The position numbers and the translations under genes were made by a program. A DNA stretch of 64,000 nucleotides from Telopea speciosissima (Eukaryota > Streptophyta > Magnoliopsida > Proteales > Proteaceae): positions 13,451,501 through 13,515,500 of the forward strand of contig NC_057916.1 in NCBI RefSeq assembly GCF_018873765.1, read 5' to 3'. The notes under the pieces are model-generated. The model was not told where the DNA came from. It saw nothing but the letters and a program-made list of their open reading frames with translations, and made no database searches. Shown here one piece after another: positions 13,401 through 25,395 of this stretch. How positions within the stretch are numbered: the stretch's first letter is position 1; every line of letters starts with the position of its first letter.

Positions 13401-16400
13401 GCTGAATACCAAGTTTCAGACCCAAACTAGGTCTAAAACCCACCGAAACCAGCCTTCGAGTTGAAAAAAAAAATACACCAACTCGACTGAGATCTCGAGT
13501 CAACTCGGTTTTTCCAAGGTCGAAACCTGGTCGAGTTCCGAGTTTTAGTTCCTTGATTAAAATAGCCTTGTAACCACCAAATTGTCTTCAGTTCAAGGAT
13601 TTTTTAAACTGTGTCATGTTTGGGTTGGTTAGTCTCAACGAGTTTCCAATTTGATTAGGTTCCATGTGAAGGGTTTGTCAGCTACAAGGTTGTCAAATCA
13701 GCTAGGCGCTGGAACTGGAAAGCCCGCTGGCGTACCCAGCCTTTTCCCTAGGTTTGTATCAAGATATGACAATTTTGACAAAAACAGTCTATGTACTTAG
13801 AAAATATACTGGTTTCTTGTTGTGTTACAGTCAGAGCATGTGGACTTGTGTACCTCATGATATGGGTTCAAGTCCTACAGACAGAAAAAGGAGAAATCTG
13901 TTTCTACGGTAACAAAACCAAAATAAAACTCAAAATCCACCCAACATAGAGTCGCAAGAAAACTCACAAATCACAATTCACATTCACAAAATATATGATT
14001 TGCAACTCTGGATTCTAAAAACGTAATCATATCTTCTCTCTTTTTTTTTTAACATTCAATACATCCAAAAAGGTTTCTACAATGTACAAGTAATCTAAGT
14101 TGCCAACATTGAATTATTTGAGTATATAAATAACACATAAACATATTAACACTGTAAGTCCAAAAAAATAATAAACTAGATGTCTTCAATCTTCATCTTA
14201 GGTGAACTTTAATTTTGTCTGATTGTTTTACTCAATATGGCTGACACTGCAGTTCGCCTAGTCAAAAATAGAGCAGGCAGCTCAGAAGTCTAGGTGCATA
14301 CCTAGCTCAACCTTGCCCGGGCAAGGCTCACCTGGAACCCCATTCACCACATGGTTGCCTAGTCGAACCTACAAGTCTACAACTGATTGATTCATCTCCA
14401 CTTCTAAGGATTATGAAGGGATGTCTCAAGTCCTTTGGTCATAATCAATTTTCTCATCTTATAGAGAGGAACATATCCAACATCATATTGGAGATCTAGG
14501 ATTATGAAGGGACCCCATTCACCACATGGTTGCCTAGTCGAACCTACAAGTCTACAACTGATTGATTCATCTCCACTTCTAAGGATTATGAAGGGATGTC
14601 TCAAGTCCTTTGGTCATAATCAATTTTCTCATCTTATAGAGAGGAACATATCCAACATCATATTGGAGATCTAGGTGGCTGGAGCTCAATGTATTGCTCA
14701 GATGACTAGATAGTGCATGCCATTTGATTACTGACTCTATTTCTCGGACCCTAGAGGTGCAAATGGTAAAGCATATACACACTATGCCAAAGGATATGCA
14801 TACCTCAGTCTCAACGGCCACAGTCTTCCTCACAAGGTCGGTTGTTGTTATGGCCACCGCTGCAGAATCTGCCCTGCACAGCCAAAGGAAAAAAAGAAAG
14901 TGAAAACACCAAAAAATAATAACAGTAAAACAACACAAAAGGTTTCCATGAAACAAAAGAATCTAAGCAAACAGCAATGTTAACTAGTCAACCAGGAGTT
15001 GAAAGAGAGAAACAATAAGAAATACCCTTCAACATTAGATGACAGCAAGCTAACTAGTCTTGGCAGTGAGTTCAGGAGAGCATCCTGTGTAAAGCAATGT
15101 TACTAAAAAAAATCAAAGGCAATTGGAAGAGAAACAGTAAACAAAACCATATTCAGCCCAAAGCAGGCATCCAGACAAGAGGATCGAATTTTAAAATTTT
15201 AAAGCGATGCATATGCAATGATCAAGTACTAGATGTAGACTCAGTAAAAAACTATGCCAACACCCACCTTTTTTATCCGGTGACCAATTACACCAGTTGA
15301 TTCAATCAACACTTCTTCTAACCGTAGTTGCAGAAGCTGCAGATAGTTGCAAACAAACGTATGCAGTCAGATTACCAAACCAGCAGGGTGTAGGACCAAC
15401 TAATAAGACAGAAGTTCCAAATTTATAATATTCTGGTGTTCCAACAGAACTTGAAATAGGGATTGAATAAGAAACCACACAGTCAGACCAGAAACCCTGA
15501 TATGTCATACCAAAAGTCCAAAACAAATATCAGATCTGTAGATTCTTCTGAAATCAAAACAGATACAAATTCTAACAGAAGAGGGAAAGATTTCAAATTC
15601 AAACCCCAACCCAGAATTTAAATCGGAAATAAAAAGAGGATCTCAAAAAACAATTTTATGATTTGGTTCAAGTAGTTGAACTGAAAATCTAGCCCAGAAC
15701 AGAATTCAGTTTGCAAGGTCTAATGATCAAAAGCAGATGCAGCCCAATCACTCGAAGTAAAATTGCAGAGTTATGTTTGCTGCAGAGAATGGTAAAAGAT
15801 TGAAATCCAACAACTGAAGTGTAAGCCAGATCTGACCTGTTCAGTTTTGGGGACAGAGGTGCAGACTAAGGTGTTTCAGACTTAAATCCATAAAAGCATC
15901 ACAGGGGAAGACCAATAACAAAGATAGCTGAACTGTTCACTATAAACAGTTTCCCGTGTCAATGTCAAAACTTATAAAGGAGATTTATTATCTTCAGTCA
16001 AAAACCATATCCCATCCACTGAAACAAATCTGATTACATACTCTTAAAAAAGAGTGAAAATCCTATTACCTACTCTAAATGACTTCAAAATTAAACTTTT
16101 GAAAGACACTTAAACTAATTAAATAACTTACTAAAATAAGAAACTAACAAAGGTCTTCTTATCGAATTACTTAATTAAATTAGAAAACTTAACCTGACCC
16201 CATAATTAACCTCATTAATAAATAAATAAATAAGAGAAAAATTACAATAAAGTGCCCTTTAAGAAAATTGATCTCAAAGTACTCCCAACAATAACATTAC
16301 TCCCAAAGTACAACATAATATCCGTTTTGATCTGTTGAAACATCAAACCCACAGAAATTCATTGGGAATGCTACAGCATCACACTCGATCCGTATAAGAC

Positions 16401-19400
16401 CAAGTTTGAAATGAGAGGGTTGAAACTTGAATACCTTTGCAACAGCACTTGCACATTCAATCACATCCTGGTAGCCAGCATCACCCTGAAATAAATTGGC
16501 AGGTCTCCTTAGGCACAATACAATTAGCTCTTCCTTGAGCCCACAAGCTCAGAGAAATTTCAGTAAACAAAATTAAGTTGAAGAACATAAACATAAAAGT
16601 ATCAACTGATGGCAACTGAAAGAATTAAAAACTAAATACTAGGCTGATTGAAGTTTTGAACAATGCAATTGACTATTTAACTCTCTATTCAATGCTTGGG
16701 AAGTTGGGTGTTGAGATAGTGTTAGAACTGTGACAAAATCAAAGTTAATATCTTCAGGACCAGAGAAGAAGAAAAAATGAATTATGAGTGGCAGAGAATA
16801 CCAGTCGCAGGACAAAATATAACAGCAACAGCAATAGCTAAAGCCCAGAAAATAGCAGCAGGGGAAGATGAATAAATCATTGCTGCAGTCTAGAGCACTT
16901 TAACAGTAACAACAATAACAACAGCCTAAAATATAGCAATAGGGGAAGAATAAATCATCATTGTGGGCTAACAATTTTCAACAAGACAAATAAAAAATTT
17001 CACTAAAAAGACAAAGGGGATAACTTTCACAAAGAAGGCAGGCAATAAACTTCATGATGAAGACGCTGGCAATAATCTCCACAAAGGAGACACAACTCTT
17101 CAATAAGAAGAAACTATCTTCAATATCTCGAATCTCCCCCACATGTAGCACTACACGTGAACAAAATAATTTAAGGTAGACAACAAAGAATAACTCATCA
17201 CCATATCGCAGTAACAAACAGCATCAGCAGCAAATATACCACATAATCAAGAATAGCCACAACAAATATGCATTCTTCCAACCAAATCAAAGTAAGGAAA
17301 CTGAGGTCGAAACAAATAAACGGGAATGAAGAGATGGGAAGAGAGGGATGGGAAAGAGATGAGAAATGAAAATTGGAAAATGACAAATGAAAGATGAAAG
17401 ATGAAAGATGAAAGTAAGAGGAAAGAGGCACAGCTCAGCAAAGCAGGAGAATCTCACCTAGTAGATATATAATATAAATCCCAGATTTGACCATAGACAT
17501 CGATATCAGAGAAAAAGTAGCCCTAGTCAACATCCATTGAGTTACCCAGTCGAATAATAGTCAAGAGAAACAAGAAATGGCAAATCTATAATTAATTGAT
17601 GCAATCCTGGGTTTGAAACCCTGCCTTGGGATCACTTATGAGCCATAGTTGTTAAGGCAGCAAGGCGACCAAGAGGGGTGCCTAAGCGCTTAGGCCACAA
17701 GGCGTCCGCCTAGGCGTTGCCTAGGCGACCAAGTGTTATTTTTTATTTCCCCTCTTTTCTAACATTATTTAGAATGCTACAATATATACCTTATATCATC
17801 AAAAATCAACATTAAGCCACATCGTCATAAAAAATCAACATTAAGCCACATCAAGTCATAAAAAATCAACATTAAGCAACATCAAGTCATCAAAATCAAC
17901 ATTAAGTAACATCAAGTCATCAAAAATCAATATTAAGCCACATCAAGTCAACAAAAATCAACACAGAACTAGAAGACAGCAGAACTAAAGAAGCAGTCTA
18001 TTGGAAGCTTAAAACAATCAAAACATACATTTGGTTTATACTGTTCTTGGAATTGGTCATTGTCCTGGTATACCCAGTCTCACATTGGTTTATACTATTC
18101 TTAGAAAACATGATCTTATCTATAATCTATAAATAATTAAATTGCTCTCGATTTAGAGAAATATTTTTGTTCTCTGATAAGTTTGATTGGTCAAATGATT
18201 TTACTTTTATAAGAGACTTTTTGTATCAAGTAGAACACAAAACCAGCTTCCCAACAAATCCAAGATTGCTTAAATCTGATTTATATTGAAGGAGTTATGT
18301 TCCGGTCAAACCTTATTTGATCCGTGCGAATGGTGTCAAAATCGCTCTGAATGAAAATATTTTTTTATATATCAAAATAAATGAATATTTTACCGCACTT
18401 TTGGTTTTTAGCAATGTTTTACCATATTAAGATTTCTGGAATTTTAAGATTTTAGAAAAATTCAGCATTAAAAAGTTGAAAATTTTTCTTACCGCCAAAA
18501 ATCCAGTTTTGTTCTTGAACTAGGGGTTATTTTTTATCCTTTTGGAATTTGATTTTTTAACTATTTTTATTGAATTCAAATAGGGGAGTATTTGCTTATT
18601 TATGAATAATATCTTAAGTAGATGAAATAATAAATATAAAAGCATTTACTTAAATGATATTCGGCATAAATAAGGGTCGATAACACTAAGGCGTTCAATA
18701 CCACTAAGGTGGCAGTCGCCTAGGCCCCCAAAATTCCTCCTGGACGCCAAGGCAATGCCTTGACAACTATGTCATGGACCCACCCAAATGCACGATAGCC
18801 AAAGCTGAAAGATTATAGCAATTCTGTAAAGACTTCAAGGTTTATACAAGTAATGGGGTTCTGGTAATTAACCAACCAGATTTTCAAGTGGGTATATATG
18901 GTAGATAAATAGGTGTTGCAATATAAGAAGGAAATTAGGAGAGAGCAATCTGCAACCCCGCCCCCAGCCCCCTTTTCCTCCCTCCCCAACCCCCTCAAAC
19001 CTGCCCTCACACTACCCCTATGCGCAGCAACCCCATCCAATCCCATCCTCTCTGCCACCCCACTTGGTGGAGGGCTGGTTAGGGAAGGAAGGGAAACCTG
19101 AGAGAGATCTCAGAGTTGCAGGGGGAGGGAGAGAAATATCTTCAACACACACACGTTGGGCAACCCGATTCAAGTTTCTATTTCATTCACTGTGTTCCAA
19201 CGTTGGGTTACAAAGCTTAAATAAACAACATCAAAGAGTCCTATTTTGAATATGAAACTGAAACTTTTGTCCTACGTATGCAACTCCAAACAAATAAAAG
19301 ACTTAAAATAAATAAGGGAGAGGGTTGCTACACGAACAGGGTGCAGTTTCATGCCTTGGAAGAGGGGTATTATGGGAAAACACTAAAAACAGGGGGGCAT

Positions 19401-22400
19401 ATGAGACATTTTACAGGGATTGCGACAGTAATCTGAATCTTATTAGGGCCTTAGGGGTGCCAGCCATGGTACAAAATTTCGTGAAATATCGCCAAAATTT
19501 TGGTATATTTCGGTAATTTCAACACTACCGAGACAAGATGGGCTTCCGAAATGAAAAAAGTTCAAATTTCAGCGAAATTTCGGTATATTTTGTAGAAATA
19601 CTGTGTATTTCGGTAAATTTCGTATAAATACTTTGTGTATTGAGTATTGAACTATTGACTACTATGAAGTTTATCAGTTATGACTTATGCACTTATGACT
19701 TTATGAGTTTAAACTAAAGGCTACATTTGACTTTATTTTTGTTTCATTACTTTGTTTAAATTTCTTATTATGTCTTTTAGTACTTAAACAATATGTATTT
19801 AACTATTTTATACAACAGGGTCCGACCGTATACAGTCAATCAAGGGTGCAAACCCAAAACACCACTTTGAGTTCATTTTTTTTGCAATATGAAGGTTTAA
19901 ATGTGTTTATTTAGCTTAAATAAGGGTGTCCATGAAGTATCAGGCCTAGATATGGCCAAATACCCACCGAGACGGACTCCCGAAATATTGCAGAAAAAAT
20001 GCAATATTTCGGCGAAATTTCGGATATTTCGGATATCTTGGTAGGCCCGAGATACCGATATATCGCGAGATATAGTACTATGGTGACAGCATGCAATTTT
20101 GAAATTACGCTAGTGTTGTGCAAATCTTTTACCCAATAAATAAACTAGTAAATAACTACTCCCAACCTTTAGTGGACCAAAAAACCGGGTAGGACCAGTT
20201 CTGTTTGGGTTTCCAAACTCGGCTATGTTGGTCCAACCAGTCAATTGCTACCACATCACCACCTTCCCCTGTCCCTACCCTCTGTTCATGCCAACAAATG
20301 TGACAACCATGTGATCATTTCCGTCAACCACCTTGGCACCAGAGAACAGGAAGGAGAAACCCACAAACAAGGGGTCCATGATGATCTGAGAAAGATCAAT
20401 TTTCAAGGACAGGAGTGGGGTTGTTGGTACAGGGATGTTAATAGGAGCTAAAGACACATTAAGTTGATTTTCTGCACCACAATATTCCATCCAGAGTTGA
20501 AAGGGGATGCGCATTGAAGAGGCTTTGGTTCACATATCGATTCTCTTCATCAATAAAATAAGATGCTGGTGCAGATTCATAGAAAACAACTAAAAATAAT
20601 GTTTCAATGATATGGAATCAACTAAGTCAAGATTGGCTGGCCGGCTAACCCTATTTGTTTGGTTGGGGTATATTTTTTAAGTTTGAATCTTCAACAATCT
20701 CAAGTGCGAGAAAGTGTGGATTGAAAACAACTAATTGCATTTTCTTGAAAAAAACAAATTGCATATATAATGGTATTGCACCTGCTCCTCGTCTAAGGTA
20801 CTAGCATTCAGAAACTACGGCCCAAAGAGCCCACGCGGAGACCAAAGTCTCCTCTTTTCAGAAGAGAGTGAAAACTTGAAAACTATGGCCAGATCTTGGT
20901 AGGGAAATGGGGCTTTCCAACCCCTTGGGGCTGGGTACTTGAGATCTGAAAGGCTTAGGCTTGTTCTATGCTTTAAAAACTGAGCTTCACGGCGATCCTC
21001 GAATTGGGAGGAAGAGAACCAGCACCTGAACACTTACTCTTACTGCTCTTCTCAGGTTCACCTCTTTTCTTAGGATTGGCTGCCCTGAGGTTCTTGTTTG
21101 GAAATTGTTTATCACAGAACACCATTCCTTCATGCGCACTACCCGACTCACTTCTTTCTGATTCCGCAAGCCCACCTACCGCCAACTCCATTTGAATTGA
21201 TAAATCAATGTTGGGGTTCCGACTTAAGTCATTGATATCAATACCAACAAGGTTTCCATTAATATCGTTGAACTACTCGTTTTGGAAGGAATCCAGCTCG
21301 ACTGCAATGACATGGTTGAATTGTTTGCCGATGTTAGTGTTCAAGAGGCCGAGATAATTTCCTGGCAAAGCACCTGAGAATTCTCTCGAGGGTGCAAATA
21401 CATAAGTAGTCGAGAAGGAAAAGCATCACTGGGGGATGATTTCCTAAAGTGAAGTGAATAGGGGTAGAAAGCATGACCCATCTGTTGATTAGTTGTGTTT
21501 ACCAACATCAGGAGGCCATTATCTGTAATCTGTGTTAAACCGTCCAAGCTCATGTTAACTCCTCAAAATCCATTGTAGGTGAAACCATCATCTTCTTGTT
21601 GTGAAGATGCAGAGCTCCCAAGGAGAAGAAACCACACCACAAACAAGAGGAATACTGTTGGCATGAGAAGATGGTGGGGGTGGCGAGAGGGTGGGGCAGG
21701 GTGAAGGTGGGTGGTGAGGGCGGGGTTGAGGGGGTTGGGTAGGACAGAAGAAGAAAGGGAAGGGAAGACATACGAGGAGAATCGGTTAAGGGTAATTTGG
21801 TCATTACAAATGGCAGGGGAGAAGGAGAAGTAAAAGTTCATTTTCTTAGGGGAATCAGCGGTGGAACTACAAGGGAGTTTGAGTCAATAGAGTGTAAGTT
21901 CAGGGGAGTGAGAGAACATTTCCCACTATTTTATCAACAAGGAATATGCATCTTAACAAAACAAAGTGCAATAGTGGAAGAGAGGAGAATCATCATTTGA
22001 TGAATTTTTATTTTTCTTTTTCTTCATTGCTCTGATACCATGTGACAAAATCAAAGTTAATATGTTGAAGATCAGAGAAGAAGAAAAAGAGATAATATAT
22101 TCAAAACTAGAGAAGAAGAAGGAGAAGATAACAGAACCGAAAGAGAGAGAACTTGGGGAAAGAAGAGCTTACGGTTTGTGTGTTCTATCATGAGCAGGGC
22201 AAATATATATTGAATAAAGATAGACTCCTTAGAGTCAAGATCAAATACAACTTAGGTAATAACAAACCCAACAATACTACCACTAAGCTAAATGGCTTAA
22301 GCATCACCACGAATAATAAACAGCCCAATGTATCACCATAATAATAAACAACACCATGTATTGTTAAGGATCACCAAAGCTACCAAACATCACCATGACT

Positions 22401-25351
22401 AGAATTCCAACAAGAAAAATAACTGATAGATGTAAGAATAAGAAAAAATGACACATACTTACCGTGGCTGCATTTGCTTGACCAGCATTAATTAAAACAG
22501 CACGCGCCTGAAGGAGTCAAATATTATATGAGAGCCATAAAAAAATTTAGAGCATGATACGGTCTAGATAAAATCTCATTATTTATTTTCTTCTTCTTTT
22601 TTTTTTGGCTGGAAAGATAAAATTCTCACAGCTCGCTATTCAGCAAGGATGCAAACAATGAAAAATGAAAAATGAAATCCAGCCCCAACAGCCAGGCGAC
22701 TGCCAATTTGAAAAAGACAATCCCATTTGCAGATAGAGTCGCCTCTTCAAACTCAGATGATGTTCAATTCATGTTTGAGTACACCACTCAAACAGCTAGT
22801 CTTAGACACTCACTATCATAGACATGATCAAAATAAGAGATCTACTAGATGAAAAATCACCACAAAGCTAATAACTGTAACCATCTGACCTATTACTGGT
22901 TGTAAGTCCCAATGAGGTAGACTTCACTCTCATTTGGGGAGGGTTCTCATGCAGAAGTGCATTAAGGATGAGCAAAAACATGTTTCAGTTTTAAAATGGT
23001 AAGAAAATGATTAAGGACAAACAAAAGCATGTTTCAGCTTACAAATATGCTTTGACAATGAATTTAGTTGAACATGAGTTAGCAGGAAACTGGTCTGCCC
23101 AACTGCTTTCCGCTTCTTCAGGAAGCTTTTACAATTTTTTTTATATAAATTACAAAAAATTATTGATAAAATGAAAAGATAGGCTACAGTACAACAATAA
23201 CACCAACAGGGCTTGCGCCAGGCTAGACTTTTACAAAATTTATAGACAATATTGTCCATAGCATTCACAATTAATGAACATAATGCCCCTAGAAACTCTT
23301 CTCAAACAGTATTAGCAGACAATGTTATTCACAATTCCTTTCTAGTGGAAGCTGTTACCAATGGAAGTGTTTCCAAACCCTTTCACTGGTAGAAGCAAGT
23401 TTGTTGCAAAGAGATACACAAAGAGGTAACAGTCTTAATATTCCATTCATAGTTGTCAAGGTGTCCAGGCACCTTGACAACTATGGCCATCTTGGTCGCC
23501 TTGCGTCCAGGCCCCCTCCAAAGCCTTGGGTCTCCTAGACGTTGTGACAACTATGTTTCCATTTGTTCACTTCAATTACCAGCTTCAGGCATCCACTTAT
23601 TACTTAAATAACTGTAAGACTCAGCAACTTCTACAAATAGCCCAATTAAATAGGGCAAATAAAACTGACAGTGGCCTACCGTTTGAGATTTGTCTAATGT
23701 ATGCTTGCAGTATATAACCGGTGCAGCAGGTAGAGCATTTCTTGTGAATGCACCTGAAAATAGATGAATATGATATGGTTAGAAATTCTAAACTCATATG
23801 CTGATTCTTACCACTTCATCTCCTCCTTTGAAACTTCAAGTACTGAAAAGAATTGCAAATGAAAGTACAGGGAAAACATGGAAGAAACATAGCAGTTCTC
23901 CTAATAGGTCATTGTTTTAATTAGCACAAACTTGGAGGGGCCTTATTAGAGTGAAACCAACCTGCAGCAACTGCATCAACATCACATGTTACGAGTGCAA
24001 GGTCAGGTTTCTCTCCTAGTGCACGCAGTCCACCGTACAAGCCTGCAGCTTTGAATCCCTTTGCTGCAGTTACTCCACCTGGAATCTACAGTGTTGTTGA
24101 TGTTAAAGAATTAGCAGAAGTAGATTTTCATGCACACTAACTCACCAACCAGCTGAGCAGAATTATTGAAGTAAAACTTAGAGATACTCCCAAATCAAGA
24201 AACTGCATCTCAGATGCAGCAAAAGAACTGATCAAGTAAAATTACAATCTATGTTTTAAAGCACTGTTGGACTGAACAATCAGATACTTGGACCATTGAA
24301 CAAAATGCCTGGACAGCAAAAGGTTTTTTAGGAATATTCCAGGGTCTGACAATCAGGCAGGGCAATTGGATCACTTGGATTGCCGGCATATGAGCCTGAA
24401 TGATCCAATGCATTTTCCGTTTTTAACAGATTGATAATCATGAAACACAAACCTGCAGAGAATTTAGAGACTGACAACAAGCCTATCAGGGTTAAATACT
24501 TAAATTCAGGATCTGCCCAGCAGGTGACAGCGCTTGTGAAATACCATGACTCAAAACTTTTAACACTACTTTATTTGTAAAATAATGGACAAGTAAGTTC
24601 TAACTAAGCAGAGTATAGGCAACACCCAGTGTTCTAGGAAATGGATCGACAAACTCATGCATGCGCAAGGTGCAACAAGTAGACATGCTAGGTGCAAGTT
24701 GTGCGACTAGTCATCAACCTTCTGGGGATTTATTATTTGCGGCTATCAACTTCATCATTTTGCAGAACTTTGTGTCCTTTCTATGTTGGGGATATCAGTA
24801 ACCAGAACAAGGTTATCATCATTTTTTTAATTCACTACTTTCATACACTAATATTGGATCCCTGTTTCCATGGAAGTATTTATTGCCTTCTTTCATGTCC
24901 TTTATTGCATATATTTGATCTTTACTACTGTCGATGTGGAAGACGAAACCATCACAATTTTTTGTTGTCAACTTGTCATGGCTTGGGCATGGGGTTGTGT
25001 AGTCAATGCTTTGTCTTGGAAGGCCAAAATGCCTAGCTATTGACTACGGCTTTGAGAACCTTGGCACGAATGCCCAATATTACAACTTGATAAACTTAAC
25101 ACTTGATACCAACACAAGGAATGAGATACAATGTTATTAACAAAATGCCACTCTAAAGTCCAAACAACATCAGACAGAATCCTGACCATTCCCATTTTTA
25201 GCATCCCAAGCAACGTCTGGGAGGCCTGGGTTGGCGTTGGAGATGGAAAGAACGCCTGACGTTTTTCCCCCATCCTGTCCTTGAGAACAATTGTAGGATG
25301 TACAGCATGAGCATTTCGGAGGGAATCACAAACATAAAAATTTTTCGATGA

Positions 25352-25395
<44 letters not shown>

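Larger units (their letters stand above)
10002..14803 (-). other. ArgJ intron 9 (4.8 kb)
   Basis: Between exons 9 and 10. It contains a 143-bp tandem duplication (10588-10872), the second copy of the ~430-bp repeat (12873-13320) and a 176-bp tandem duplication (14338-about 14675). The part from about 11.2 to 12.3 kb is LTR-like on the minus strand (TGTGGGGATTTAGGAG start near 12258, TATA-like box near 12040) but I could not find a second end. Confidence 0.65.
16486..22462 (-). other. ArgJ intron 5 (6.0 kb) with hAT-like elements, LTR and lectin-kinase fragment
   Basis: Between exons 5 and 6. It carries, in order, an LTR-end-like motif at 16729 (tgtgacaaaatcaaagttaa, also the terminus of the LTR at 22041), simple A/G-rich sequence (17330-17420), a hAT-like element (17644-18771), C-rich sequence (18955-19060), a hAT-like MITE (19465-20082), a lectin receptor kinase pseudogene (20275-21665) and an antisense LTR (22041-22412). 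Confidence 0.75.

Noticed and set aside
16729..16981. Complete solo LTR starting tgtgacaaaatcaaag
   Set aside because: Only the first ~50 bp match the LTR at 22041; possible flanks agaac and agaca do not match, so ends are not supported.
18955..19100. C-rich reading frame as a gene
   Set aside because: Low-complexity sequence with no homology; resembles the C-rich leader near 21700 on the other strand.
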